DNA from: Rugosimonospora acidiphila
GTDB taxonomy: Bacteria; Actinomycetota; Actinomycetes; Mycobacteriales; Micromonosporaceae
DNA length: 64,000 nt
Assembly: GCF_039543385.1 (NCBI RefSeq)
Contig: NZ_BAABJQ010000010.1
Span: 1-64,000, forward strand
Reading direction: 5' to 3'
Both the position numbers and the translations under genes were made by a program. This document shows, piece after piece, positions 8,611-16,871 of this stretch (within the stretch, counting starts at the first letter, position 1; each line of letters begins with the position of its first letter). The notes beneath the pieces are model-generated. The model ran no database searches. It was not told the origin of the DNA and saw nothing but the letters and a program-made list of their open reading frames with translations.

Positions 8611-9528
8611 TTAGGCGGCGGTCGGCGCCATCGCGTGCAGGATTTCCTCGGCACGCGCGGCGCCCGCCGCCGGATCCGCGTTGGGCGAGCCGACCAGGGG
8701 ATCCCAGTTGAGGTCGAAGAACAGTTCGGTCACGCCCTGCTCGTCGATCCGGGCGAGGTCCTCGGCCACCTGATCCCGTGAGCCGGTCAGCCACCGCCGG
8801 TCGGTGTCCACCGGCCGGTCGGCCAGCCGCAGCGCCCCCCGGCACACGATGCGCACCGCCGCCGGATCCCGGCCGGCGCGTTCGGCCGCGTCCCGTACCA
8901 CCGCGATGTCCTCGCCGATCCGGGAGAGGTCCTGGGCGCTGCGGCTGACCCAGCCCGACCCGAGGCGACCGGCCCGGCGCAGCGCGACCGGTGCGGCCCC
9001 GCCCAGCAGCACGGGCGGCCCCGGGCGCTGTACCGGCTTGGGCGACATGCGGCTCGCCGGCACCGTGTAGAACTCGCCGTCGTAGCGGCTCACCTCGTCG
9101 CTCCACAGGGTGTGCAACACCTGCAGGTATTCCTTCATCCGGGCCCCGCGCCGCGGCGTGGTCGCGTCGCTCGCGGCGAACTCCAGCGGCGACCAGCCGG
9201 CGCCGAGCCCGAGGTCGAGCCGGCCGGCGGACAGCACGTCGAGGGTTGCCGCCTGCTTGGCCAGGTAGGCCGGTGAGACGAACGGGAAGTTGACGATGGA
9301 GACGCCGAGCCGGATCCGCGAGGTGTGCGCGGCGGCGAAGGCCAGCGACAGCAACGGATCCAGCACGTCGTGGTACACGGGATCGGCCCGCAGGTCGGCG
9401 TCGACGAGCAGCCGCTGGAAGGTCCACAGCGAGTGGTAGCCGAGTCTTTCGGCCTCGGTGGCGAACCGGGTCACATTGTCGGGGCCGGCCCAGGCGCCGG
9501 AGACGGGCAGTCCGAATCCGATCAGCAT
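8611..9528 (-). CDS. LLM-class F420-dependent oxidoreductase
   Basis: A 305-residue TIM-barrel protein of the luciferase-like monooxygenase family in the actinobacterial F420-dependent clade. It starts MLIGFGLPVSGAWAGPDNV and has the typical RIRLGVSIVNFPF, DLGLGAGWSPLEF and C-terminal SRDQVAEDLARIDEQGVTELFFDL segments. In actinomycetes these use coenzyme F420 (or FMN) to oxidise or reduce small organic molecules. The substrate is unknown. It is a single gene, convergent with the L,D-transpeptidase. Confidence 0.88.
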   Translation of the reverse strand: MLIGFGLPVSGAWAGPDNVTRFATEAERLGYHSLWTFQRLLVDADLRADPVYHDVLDPLLSLAFAAAHTSRIRLGVSIVNFPFVSPAYLAKQAATLDVLSAGRLDLGLGAGWSPLEFAASDATTPRRGARMKEYLQVLHTLWSDEVSRYDGEFYTVPASRMSPKPVQRPGPPVLLGGAAPVALRRAGRLGSGWVSRSAQDLSRIGEDIAVVRDAAERAGRDPAAVRIVCRGALRLADRPVDTDRRWLTGSRDQVAEDLARIDEQGVTELFFDLNWDPLVGSPNADPAAGAARAEEILHAMAPTAA

Positions 9529-9571
9529 CGGCCGAGCGTAGCTCGCGCCGGCCGTCTCGTCCGGGCTCGCG

Positions 9572-9967
9572 TCAGCGGGTGCGACCGCCCGCGGGTGCGT
9601 CCGCCCGAGCGTCTTCGGCCGCCGACCAGCTGGAAAGCTCCCGGTGGCCCTGCGCGATCGCGAGGTCGAGCAGCCCGGGGAAGAGTGCGTCGAGGTCGTC
9701 CCGCCGCAGCCGGTTGAGCCGTCGGGTCCCCTCGTCGCGCTGCCGGATCACCCCGGCCTCGCGCAGCGTCCTGAAGTGGCCGCTCTGGGTGGACTTGCTG
9801 ACCGGAAGCGCGAACGTGCCGCAGGCCAGCTCGCCATCCGGTGCCACCTGCGCGAGCCGGGCCACGATGGCGAGGCGTACCGGGTCGCTGAGCGCCGCCG
9901 CCACGTCGGTGAAGCGCAGCTCGCCCCGGTCGGGGTGGACGAGCTCGGTAGCGGTGCGGCTTGCCAT
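9572..9967 (-). CDS. ArsR/SmtB-type winged-helix repressor
   Basis: A 131-residue HTH protein with the ArsR pattern: ALSDPVRLAIVARL near residues 21-34, a recognition helix SKSTQSGHFRTLREAGVI near 62-79, and a wing QRDEGTRRLNRL. No conserved metal-binding cysteine cluster is seen (only one Cys), so a metal effector is unlikely. It is transcribed divergently from a drug-type MFS exporter. Two matched inverted repeats lie between the genes, so it probably represses both. TACCAT sits 6 nt before the ATG, predicting a leaderless mRNA. Confidence 0.85.
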   Translation of the reverse strand: MASRTATELVHPDRGELRFTDVAAALSDPVRLAIVARLAQVAPDGELACGTFALPVSKSTQSGHFRTLREAGVIRQRDEGTRRLNRLRRDDLDALFPGLLDLAIAQGHRELSSWSAAEDARADAPAGGRTR

Positions 9968-9985
9968 TCCATCATGGTAGCCCGG

Positions 9986-10034
9986 ACATGTTCGCGAATC
10001 TCGAACATGTGTTATGTTCGCAAAATCCGAACAT
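9986..10034. promoter_or_regulatory. Two tandem operators for the ArsR repressor
   Basis: Two inverted repeats with the same arm sequence and the same 7-nt spacer: ACATGTTCG/CGAACATGT (9986-9994 and 10002-10010) and ATGTTCG/CGAACAT (10014-10020 and 10028-10034). Their centres are about 26 bp apart. They fill the space between the divergent starts of the repressor and the MFS gene and overlap a -10-like TATGTT (10013-10018). Confidence 0.82.
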
Positions 10035-10048
10035 GATGGGGAGGGCGG

Positions 10049-11371
10049 ATGTCGCCGAACCGCACCAGGACCGATGACCACCGACCGGGCGCCGAGATCC
10101 CGGCCGCCGCCGAGACCACGGGCGCCACCGAGCCACTGGCCGCCGCCGAGCGGGGCGCCGTGGGACGGGCGGGCACCGAGCGGGTCGGCGGGGTGCGGGG
10201 GCGGTGGGGGTTCCTGGCCACCGCGTACACCCTGCTGGTGCTGATCATCGGCACCAACCTGCCCACCCCGCTGTACCGGGGCTACCAGGCCGCGTTCGGG
10301 TTCTCCGCGCTGACCGTCACGTTGATCTTCGCGGCCTATGTGGCGGTGCTCATCCCGTCGCTGCTGGTACTCGGGCCGCTGTCGGACGCGATCGGCCGGC
10401 GTCGGGTACTGCTGCCCGCCGTCGGGGTGGCCGCGCTCGCGTCGCTGGTCTTCGCACTGGCGCAGGGGACCGGGTGGTTGTACGCCGCCCGGATGCTTCA
10501 GGGCCTCGCGGTGGGTGCCGCCACCGGGGCGCTGACCGCCGCGCTGACCGAGCTGGAGCCGAGGGGCGACCGGCGTCGGGCGGCGCTGGTCTCCACCGTG
10601 CTGTCGGTGGGCGGGATCGGCCTCGGGCCGCTGGTGGGCGGCCTGCTCGCCCAGTACCTGCCGGCCCCTCGGGTACTGCCGTTCGTGGTCGAGATCGTGC
10701 TGCTGGTACCGGCGGCGATGGCCGCGTTGCCGGAGGCCGGGCACCCGGCCGGCTCCCCCGCGCGCACCGCGTGGCGTCCCCGGCGGCCGCAGCTTCCGGC
10801 GGCCGTACGCCCGGCGTTCGCCACCAGCGGCATGGCCACCCTGCTCGCGTTCGCGGTGGTCGGGCTGTTCCTCACCCTCGTGCCGACCTACGTCACCACC
10901 CTGTCGCACAGCGGCAATCTGCTGCTGGCCGGCGCAGCCGTGGCGCTGATGCTCGCCTGCTCGGCGGTGGCGCAGCTCGCCGGGTACGGCAGGCCGGCGC
11001 GCGGCCTCTCCATCACCGGCCTTCCGTTGCTGGCGGCCGGGCTGGTGCTGCTCGCCGTCGCGGGCAGCGTGTCCTCGCTGGCGCTGCTGCTCGTCGCGAC
11101 CGGGATCGCCGGCGCCGGCCAGGGACTGGTCTTCCTCGGCGGGCTGAGCGCGGTCAATCACGCCGCCCCGCCGCGGCGCCGCGCCGACGTGGTGTCCAGC
11201 TTCTACGTGGTCGCGTACCTGGGTGTCGGTGTTCCGGTGATCGGGGTGGGTTTCCTCGCCACGTCGCTCGGACTGCTCGTCGCGGTGCGTTATTTCGCGG
11301 CGGCTGTCGCGGCGTTGTGCCTGTTCGTGCTCATCGTGCTGACCGTGCGGGGCCATCGCGCCGGGCGGTAA
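10049..11371 (+). CDS. MFS exporter (DHA1 type) controlled by ArsR
   Basis: A 440-residue major facilitator protein with 12 predicted membrane helices after a hydrophilic N-terminal extension of about 55 residues. Helices 2-3 carry the MFS motif-A pattern LGPLSDAIGRRRVLLP. DHA1 members usually export drugs or metabolites by proton antiport. The ATG at 10049 has GGGAGGG 4-10 nt upstream. It is divergent from the ArsR gene, with two operators between them, so it is probably induced by its substrate through that repressor. The substrate is unknown. Confidence 0.9.
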   Translation: MSPNRTRTDDHRPGAEIPAAAETTGATEPLAAAERGAVGRAGTERVGGVRGRWGFLATAYTLLVLIIGTNLPTPLYRGYQAAFGFSALTVTLIFAAYVAVLIPSLLVLGPLSDAIGRRRVLLPAVGVAALASLVFALAQGTGWLYAARMLQGLAVGAATGALTAALTELEPRGDRRRAALVSTVLSVGGIGLGPLVGGLLAQYLPAPRVLPFVVEIVLLVPAAMAALPEAGHPAGSPARTAWRPRRPQLPAAVRPAFATSGMATLLAFAVVGLFLTLVPTYVTTLSHSGNLLLAGAAVALMLACSAVAQLAGYGRPARGLSITGLPLLAAGLVLLAVAGSVSSLALLLVATGIAGAGQGLVFLGGLSAVNHAAPPRRRADVVSSFYVVAYLGVGVPVIGVGFLATSLGLLVAVRYFAAAVAALCLFVLIVLTVRGHRAGR

Positions 11372-11399
11372 CGGGCCGCGCCCCTGGTAGCTTCGCCTC

Positions 11400-12749
11400 A
11401 TGGCGGGGGATCGAGAACAGCGACTTGATGGGCGGTTCGCGCGGCTCTGGGCCGCCAGTACGACCTCGGCACTGGGCAGCGGCCTCGCGACGATCGCGGC
11501 GCCGCTGCTCGTCGCGTCCCGTACCGACAACCCGCTGGTGGTGTCCGCGAGCTTCGGCGTCTCCTGGTTGCCGTGGCTGCTGTTCGCGCTGCCCGGTGGC
11601 GTGCTCGTGGACCGGTACGACCGCCGGCGGATGATGATCGTGATCGATGCCGTGCGGGTGGCGGTGATCGCCGTCCTCGCGGTGGCGATCCTGACCAGGC
11701 ACGCCAGCATCGCGCTGCTGTACTCCGTGTTGTTCGTGGTCAACACCGGTGAGGTGGTGTTCCGCTCGGCCAGCCAGGCGATGATTCCGGCGGTCGTACC
11801 CCGGCCGCTGCTGGAACGCGCGAACGGCTGGCTCGGCGGCGGCGCCACCCTGATGCAGGAGATGCTTGCCGGACCGCTCGGTGGGTTCCTGTTCGCGGTG
11901 GCCGCGAGCATCCCGTTCTTCGTCAACGCGGGCACGTACGCGGCCAGCGCCATCCTCATCGGCCTGGTGGCCGGCCGGTACCGGTCGCCGTCGCAGTCGG
12001 CAGCTGCGGCCGGATCGCCTGACGCGGCCCGATCGTCAGACCCGGCCCGATCGTCAGACCCGGCCGGGGCGTCCGACGCGGCCGGGGCGGGCACGTTCAA
12101 GGCGCAGATCGTCGAGGGCTTCCGCTGGCTGATGAGCCAGCGGCTGCTGCGCACCATGGCGGTGCTCATCGGGCTGCTGAACGTGACGCTCACCGCGGCG
12201 ACGGCGGTGCTGGTACTGCTGGCCAAGCAGCGGCTGCACCTCGGCTCGGTCGGGTACGGCCTGCTGTTCACCTGCATGGCGCTCGGCGCCATCCTCGGTG
12301 CGCTGGTCGGCGACTGGCTGATCAGGCGGGTCACCGCGACCTGGACGATCCGGATCGGCCTGCTCATCGAGGCCGGCATGCACCTGACGCTGGCCGCCTC
12401 GCACAGCTCGTACCTGATCGGGTTCGCGCTGTTCGTCTTCGGGGTGCACGGTGCGCTGTGGGGGATCGCGGCGAGTTCGCTGCGGCAGCGGTTGACCCCG
12501 CCCGACATGCTCGGCCGGGTCGGCAGCACCACGCTGTTCATCTCGGCCGGCGGCAACTGCGTCGGCGCGCTGCTCGGTGGCGTCGTGGCGGACAAGTTCG
12601 GCCTGGCGGCGCCGTACTGGGTGGGGTTCGTGGTGGCCCTGGCCGTGTCGGCCGCGACGTGGCGGGTCTTCGACCGGGCGAGCGTCGCGCGCGCCTACGC
12701 GGAGCCGGCGGTGACCGAGCCGTCCAGCGAGCCGGCCACCACCGGGTGA
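11400..12749 (+). CDS. MFS transporter (EntS/MFS_3-like exporter)
   Basis: A 449-residue 12-helix MFS protein of the enterobactin-exporter-like group: LWAASTTSALGSGLATIAAPLLV at the start and LPGGVLVDRYDRRRMM after helix 2. The central cytoplasmic loop (about residues 198-230) is built of short repeats of the type SSDPARSSDPAG. TAGCTT (11388-11393) ends 6 nt before the ATG, which fits a leaderless promoter lying over the end of the preceding gene. It lies 28 nt after the other MFS gene, so partial co-transcription is also possible. Role: export of a siderophore, drug or other metabolite, not resolved. Confidence 0.88.
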   Translation: MAGDREQRLDGRFARLWAASTTSALGSGLATIAAPLLVASRTDNPLVVSASFGVSWLPWLLFALPGGVLVDRYDRRRMMIVIDAVRVAVIAVLAVAILTRHASIALLYSVLFVVNTGEVVFRSASQAMIPAVVPRPLLERANGWLGGGATLMQEMLAGPLGGFLFAVAASIPFFVNAGTYAASAILIGLVAGRYRSPSQSAAAAGSPDAARSSDPARSSDPAGASDAAGAGTFKAQIVEGFRWLMSQRLLRTMAVLIGLLNVTLTAATAVLVLLAKQRLHLGSVGYGLLFTCMALGAILGALVGDWLIRRVTATWTIRIGLLIEAGMHLTLAASHSSYLIGFALFVFGVHGALWGIAASSLRQRLTPPDMLGRVGSTTLFISAGGNCVGALLGGVVADKFGLAAPYWVGFVVALAVSAATWRVFDRASVARAYAEPAVTEPSSEPATTG

Positions 12750-12755
12750 CCGGGG

Positions 12756-12772
12756 CCCGGCCCGTGGCCGGG
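12756..12772. terminator. Candidate bidirectional terminator hairpin
   Basis: A perfect 7-bp stem, CCCGGCC and GGCCGGG, closes a 3-nt loop 6 nt after the MFS stop codon, between convergent genes. There is no U-tract, as is common in high-GC actinomycetes. Confidence 0.5.
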
Positions 12773-12805
12773 TGCGGTCAGGACCCGGGTGCGGTCAGGA
12801 CCCGG
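12772..12805. repeat. 17-nt exact tandem duplication across the methyltransferase stop codon
   Basis: The unit GTGCGGTCAGGACCCGG occurs twice in a row (12772-12788 and 12789-12805). The second copy holds the stop codon of the minus-strand methyltransferase (12795-12797). If the first copy were lost, the protein would be unchanged. Confidence 0.85.
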
Positions 12806-13550
12806 ACCTGCGGGCCTCGATGAGGAACCGGGTGGCATGCGCGACGAACGGGCCCTCGGCCCGGATGCGGGCGTGCAACTGGGCCAGCCGCGCGCGGTAG
12901 CGCTCGACCGTGAAGCCCGGCACTATCCAGATAACCTTGCGCAGGAAGTAGACCACGGCGCCGACATCGTGGAACACGGTACGCAGCCGTGCCTCGCGGA
13001 GGTCGACGACCCGAAGACCGGCCGCCTGGGCCGCGCCCCTGGCCACCGCCGGCTCGCGCCCGGACTGGCCGCGCGGCTGCGGGCCCAGGAAGAACTCGGT
13101 CAGCTCGACCACGCTGTCCGGTCCGATCTGCTGGGAGAAGTACGTGCCGCCGGGCCGCAGCACCCGCGAGACCTCGGCCCACCTGGTGCTCACCGGATGC
13201 CGGCTGACCACCAGGTCGAAGGAGGCCGGGCGGAACGGCAGGGCCGCGCCGTCGTCGGCGACCAGGGTGACTCCCCGCGGGCGAAGCCGCGCGGCGGCCC
13301 GCGCGAGGTTGGGCGGCCAGGACTCGGTGGCCACGGTGAGGGTGGCCAGCTCGGGTACGCCGGCGAGCACCTCGCCACCGCCGGTCTGCAACTCCAGGGC
13401 TCGGTGGGCGTGGGACATCCGCTCCGCCATCATCCGCGCGTAGCCCCAGCCGGGGCGTTCCTCACTCGCGCGGCCGTCCAGCCAGGAGAAGTCCCAACCC
13501 TCGACGTTGGCGTTGACGGCCTGGTCGAGCAATTCGTCGAAGCTGGGCAT
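12795..13550 (-). CDS. Class I SAM-dependent methyltransferase
   Basis: About 251 residues with a methyltransferase type 11 core. It has a glycine-rich SAM site around LELQTGGGEVLAGV (about 47-60), an acidic residue after strand 2, and DLVVSRHPVSTRWAEVSRVLRPGGTYF near the middle. The ATG at 13550 is preferred over an upstream ATG because CATGAT lies 6 nt upstream, fitting a leaderless promoter, and the MPSFDELLDQAV start matches this family. It is divergent from the MFS gene at 13635. The methyl acceptor is unknown. Confidence 0.83.
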   Translation of the reverse strand: MPSFDELLDQAVNANVEGWDFSWLDGRASEERPGWGYARMMAERMSHAHRALELQTGGGEVLAGVPELATLTVATESWPPNLARAAARLRPRGVTLVADDGAALPFRPASFDLVVSRHPVSTRWAEVSRVLRPGGTYFSQQIGPDSVVELTEFFLGPQPRGQSGREPAVARGAAQAAGLRVVDLREARLRTVFHDVGAVVYFLRKVIWIVPGFTVERYRARLAQLHARIRAEGPFVAHATRFLIEARRSGS

Positions 13551-13597
13551 CCCGCGATCATGGCACGGGTCGGACCGCGGCTCCATCGATTAATGCG

Positions 13598-13628
13598 TTG
13601 ACATCAACCGGGCTTCACATCCGAAGAT
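13598..13628 (+). promoter_or_regulatory. Promoter of MFS gene 13635, leaderless type
   Basis: A perfect -35 box TTGACA (13598-13603) is followed by a 19-nt spacer and GAAGAT (13623-13628), which ends 6 nt before the ATG at 13635. The spacer is slightly long. There is no Shine-Dalgarno sequence. Confidence 0.5.
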
Positions 13629-13634
13629 CTCGAG

Positions 13635-14945
13635 ATGCAGCCCGTACCCGCCGGCACCTCGCCGCCGCCGGCGTCGCCCGATCCGCCCCCCGTTCCGCCG
13701 CGACGGCCCCGGCTCGGGCCGTACGGGCGGGTGCTGCGCCAACCGGTGCTGCGCCGGGTACTGCCCGGCATGCTGGTCTCCGCACTGGGCGACGGGATGA
13801 GCCTGGTGGCGGTCGCCTGGCTCGCGGTGCGCATCGCGCCGGCGGACCACCGGGGCGTGTGGACCGGCCTCGCCGTCGCGGCGTACGCGCTGCCCGCCAC
13901 CGTCGGCGCCGCCGCGCTCGGCAGGTTGGTGCGCGGGCTGCGCGGGGTGCGGCTGGTGGCGGTCGACGCCACGCTGCGCGCGGTGATCCTGGGCACGATC
14001 GCGGTGCTGGCCGTCGCGGGGCTGCTGGGGCCGGTCGGGTACGTGGCGCTGCTGGCGGTGTCGTCGCTGCTGCACGCCTGGGGCAACGCCGGGACGTACA
14101 CGCTGATCGCCGAGCACCTGCCGGACGGCGGCGACCGGGTCGCCGGCAACGCGCTGGTGTCCACGTTCACCCAGGCCGCGGTGGTGGTCGGACCGGCGCT
14201 GGCCGGCGGCCTGACCGCACTGTTCGGTCCGGGCTGGGTCATCGGGGCCGACGCGGTCAGCTTCGCGGTACTCGCGGCGTGCTGCTGGCTCACCGCCCCG
14301 GTGCCGCCCGGACCGGTCGAGCCGACCGACCCGGAACCGGCGCGGGCCCCGGGGGACAGCGGCTGGCGGGTCATCCTCGGGCAGCCTCGACTGCTCGGGC
14401 TGGTGGTGGTGACGTGCGTGTTCTTCTTCCTGTACGGGCCGGTCGAGGTGGCCCTGCCGATCCACGTCGCCCAGGAGCTGCACGGCTCGCCGGGACTGCT
14501 CGGCGCGTTCTGGGCGGTGTTCGGGGTCGGCGCCGTGCTCGGTGGCCTCGGCGCCGGCCTGCTGCGGCACCGTCCACTGTGGGCGGTGGTGGTCGCCATC
14601 ATCGTCGGCTGGGGAGCCGCGCTGCTGCCGGCCGGGCTGACCGACGCCGTGCTGCCCGGCCTCGTCGGGTTCGGGATCGGCGGCCTGATCTACGGGCCGT
14701 TCCTGGCGATCTGTACCGCGCTGTTCCAGCGGGCGAGCCCGCCCGGGGTACTCAGCCGGGTGCTGGCCACCCGCTCCGCCCTCACCGGGCCGTCCGGCGC
14801 GCTCGGCACGCTGGTGGGCGGCCCGGTGGTAGGTGCCATCGGTGGCCGGGGCACGCTGCTGGCCTCGGCCCTGCTGACCATCGCGCTCGGCCTCGCGGTG
14901 GCCGCGGCCCTCGCGCCCGCGCGACGACGATCAGCCGGCGGCTGA
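13635..14945 (+). CDS. MFS transporter
   Basis: A 436-residue MFS protein with about 12 hydrophobic helices after a proline-rich cytoplasmic N-terminus of about 40 residues. The SALGDGMSLVAVAWLAVRIAP segment in helix 1 and the central hydrophilic linker (about 215-240) place it with the EntS/MFS_3-like exporters, the same broad group as the protein at 11400. The last codons (SAGG) and the stop lie in the first copy of a 29-nt tandem duplication shared with the convergent CutC-like gene. The substrate is unknown. Confidence 0.87.
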   Translation: MQPVPAGTSPPPASPDPPPVPPRRPRLGPYGRVLRQPVLRRVLPGMLVSALGDGMSLVAVAWLAVRIAPADHRGVWTGLAVAAYALPATVGAAALGRLVRGLRGVRLVAVDATLRAVILGTIAVLAVAGLLGPVGYVALLAVSSLLHAWGNAGTYTLIAEHLPDGGDRVAGNALVSTFTQAAVVVGPALAGGLTALFGPGWVIGADAVSFAVLAACCWLTAPVPPGPVEPTDPEPARAPGDSGWRVILGQPRLLGLVVVTCVFFFLYGPVEVALPIHVAQELHGSPGLLGAFWAVFGVGAVLGGLGAGLLRHRPLWAVVVAIIVGWGAALLPAGLTDAVLPGLVGFGIGGLIYGPFLAICTALFQRASPPGVLSRVLATRSALTGPSGALGTLVGGPVVGAIGGRGTLLASALLTIALGLAVAAALAPARRRSAGG

Positions 14946-14999
14946 CGGATGCCGAGTGGTCAGCCGGCGGCTGACGGATGCCGAGTGGTCAGCCGGCGG
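14931..14999. repeat. 29-nt tandem duplication spanning two convergent stop codons
   Basis: Copies at 14931-14959 and 14960-14988 are identical; a third partial copy starts at 14989. Each copy begins with TCAGCCGGCGGCTGA, a self-complementary sequence holding a TGA on both strands. The MFS stop lies in copy 1 and the CutC-like stop in the partial copy 3. The palindromes may also terminate transcription. Confidence 0.88.
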
Positions 15000-15747
15000 T
15001 CGGCGGGGCGTCGGCGGCCGACAGCATCCGGCCGACCAGCTCGGCCGAGGTGTCCGTGCGCTGGTACTCGGGGCGGTGCAGCACCCCGCCCATCAACGGC
15101 ACCGGGTTGCGGTACACCGCCGGGCTGTCCGAGGTCACGGACGCGGTGAAGTGCAGCTCCCGCACCCCGGTCTCGGCGATGATCCGGGAGATGTTGCGAA
15201 CGTTGATCCCGCCGCCGGCCAGAATCGTGATCCGGTCGCCGGCGCGCTTGACCAGCTCCGCGATGAGCGGGGCACCCTCCAGCACGCTGCTCTCCTGGCC
15301 CGAGGTCAGTACCCGGTTCACGCCCAGCTCGACGAGCTGCTCCAGCGCGGCGAACGGGTCGCGGACCATGTCGAAGGCCCGGTGGAAGGTGATGCTCGCG
15401 TCGCCGGCCGCCTCGATGAGTCGGCGCGTGGTGTCGAGGTCGATGTCGCCCTCGGGGGTCAGCGCCCCGATCACGATGCCGTGCGCCCCGGCCGCGACCG
15501 CCGCCCGTACGTCCCGGACCATCGACTCGATCTCGGCCGGGGAGTAGATGAAATCACCGCCGCGCGGGCGCACGATGACGTGCACCCGGATGCGGCTGAC
15601 GCTCTTCACCGCGGTCTCGATGGTGCCGATGCTGGGGGTGAGTCCGCCGTCGAACAGCGCGGAACACAGCTCGACCCGGTCGGCACCGGCCTGTTCGGCG
15701 GCCACCGCCCCCTCGACGCTGTCTATGCAGATCTCGAACGTGGTCAT
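14989..15747 (-). CDS. cutC: CutC family protein (TIM barrel)
   Basis: A 252-residue CutC-family protein. Diagnostic segments are FEICIDSVEGAVAAEQAGADRVELC at the start, TPSIGTI, HVIVRPRGGDF, GALTPEGDIDLDTTRRLI, FHRAFDM and LTSGQ. The family was named for copper homeostasis in E. coli, but its enzymatic function is not firmly settled. Here it is the last gene of an amino-acid uptake and asparaginase unit under a divergent ROK regulator, which suggests a metabolic rather than a copper role (inference). AGAGGA about 6 nt upstream serves the ATG. It follows the asparaginase by 55 nt. Confidence 0.9.
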   Translation of the reverse strand: MTTFEICIDSVEGAVAAEQAGADRVELCSALFDGGLTPSIGTIETAVKSVSRIRVHVIVRPRGGDFIYSPAEIESMVRDVRAAVAAGAHGIVIGALTPEGDIDLDTTRRLIEAAGDASITFHRAFDMVRDPFAALEQLVELGVNRVLTSGQESSVLEGAPLIAELVKRAGDRITILAGGGINVRNISRIIAETGVRELHFTASVTSDSPAVYRNPVPLMGGVLHRPEYQRTDTSAELVGRMLSAADAPPTAG

Positions 15748-15802
15748 CAGTTCCTCTTCCCATTGGTGGTGGCGCCGAGCCCGGCCGGATCCCGGCCGGC
15801 CG

Positions 15803-16777
15803 CTAGGCGGCGCCCTCGATGAAGCCCTCGATGAAGCCCTCGATGGCGCCGACGGTCTCGCCGCCGCCCAGCACGGGTACGGTGCGCAGCCGCTGCGCGC
15901 CCGGCGTCGGTACGCCGGCCGCCTCCAGTGCGGTGAGCGCCACGATGGTGGTGGCCCGGGGGCTGCCGTCGATGACCTTCACGGCCACCGCGTACCCGTC
16001 GCGGGTCGCCGCCGCGAGTACGCCCTCCGCACCACCCTTGGCGACCATCCCCGGCACCGCCTGCATCAGTTCCGTGTTGGGGTGGCCGTTCCAGCCGCCC
16101 ACGTACTCCGGGTAGCCCCGCATCGCGTCGGCCACCTCGGCCTCCGGGCTGCCGGCCGGCGCGAGTACCAGCGACCGGAACCCCTCGGCCAGGCCGCGCA
16201 GCGCCAGCCCGAACAGGGGAGCACCGCAGCCGTCGACCGCCACGTGCGTGACCGGGGTACGGGTCAGCCGCGTCACGGTCTCCCGCACCTGCGACTGGAT
16301 CGGGTGCGCCGGGTCCAGGTACCGCTCGTCGGTGGCCCAGGAGTGTCCCGCGCTGGCCGCGAGCATCGCCGCGTGCTTGCCGGAGCAGTTCATCCGGATC
16401 CGCTGCGGCCCCTCGCCGGCCCGGATCATCCGGAACCGGGCCGCCTCGTCCTCGGGCCAGTCCGGCACGTTGTGCAGTGCGCCGACCGGCAGCCCGGCCG
16501 CCGCGAGGATGGCCGTCACGACCGCCACGTGCCGGTCGTCGCCGGTGTGGCTGCCGGCGGCGATGGCCAGCGCCGGCCCGCTCAGCGGCGCGCCGGCCTC
16601 CAGCGTGGCGAGGGCCTGCAGCGGCTTGAGGGTGGAGCGCGGCAGCACCGGCTCGTCGGGTACCCCGGCGGACAGCACCACCTTGCCGTCCGGGTCGAGC
16701 ACCACCACGCTGCCGTAGTGCCGGCTCTCCAGGAAGCCGTTGCGCGTCACCCGGGCGAGTTCCGCGTATTCAGTCAT
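15803..16777 (-). CDS. Asparaginase (actinobacterial/rhizobial type II family)
   Basis: A 324-residue protein of the asparaginase family found in rhizobia and actinobacteria (Pfam asparaginase_II), unrelated in fold to E. coli AnsA/AnsB. Visible motifs: RNGFLESRHYGSVVVLD, RSTLKPLQALATLE, AGSHTGDDRHV, NCSGKHAAMLA and VDGCGAPLFGLALRGLA, including the conserved Ser-Thr-Lys and Cys-Ser-Gly-Lys segments. It converts L-asparagine to aspartate and ammonia. The ATG at 16777 (MTEYAELAR) has GAGG upstream in a sequence resembling the repeat element at 17.8 kb. The C-terminus carries an in-frame duplication (EGFIEGFIEG; 12-nt units at 15812-15835). It lies downstream of the amino-acid ABC permeases, so imported amide is a likely substrate. 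Confidence 0.88.
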   Translation of the reverse strand: MTEYAELARVTRNGFLESRHYGSVVVLDPDGKVVLSAGVPDEPVLPRSTLKPLQALATLEAGAPLSGPALAIAAGSHTGDDRHVAVVTAILAAAGLPVGALHNVPDWPEDEAARFRMIRAGEGPQRIRMNCSGKHAAMLAASAGHSWATDERYLDPAHPIQSQVRETVTRLTRTPVTHVAVDGCGAPLFGLALRGLAEGFRSLVLAPAGSPEAEVADAMRGYPEYVGGWNGHPNTELMQAVPGMVAKGGAEGVLAAATRDGYAVAVKVIDGSPRATTIVALTALEAAGVPTPGAQRLRTVPVLGGGETVGAIEGFIEGFIEGAA

Positions 16778-16824
16778 CGGTTCGCCTCGTTCCGCTCGCC
16801 GGCCGCCTGGGGCACGGACACCAT

Positions 16825-16860
16825 GTCGCTCTCGGGTACTGGGTCGCTCTCGGGTACTGG
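16825..16860. repeat. 18-nt exact tandem duplication after the permease stop codon
   Basis: GTCGCTCTCGGGTACTGG occurs twice in a row (16825-16842, 16843-16860), starting 12 nt beyond the permease stop (16872-16874) in the 94-nt gap before the asparaginase. Confidence 0.85.
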
Positions 16861-16871
16861 CCGACGCCGGT

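Noticed and set aside
9572..12595. Very long antisense reading frame over the two MFS genes
   Set aside because: Only its last 131 codons (9572-9967) look like a protein (ArsR). The rest is Arg/Gly/Pro-rich shadow sequence opposite clear MFS genes, as expected in GC-rich DNA.
14989..15747. Copper-resistance locus based on cutC
   Set aside because: No copper ATPase, chaperone or copper regulator is adjacent; neighbours are amino-acid transport and asparaginase genes.
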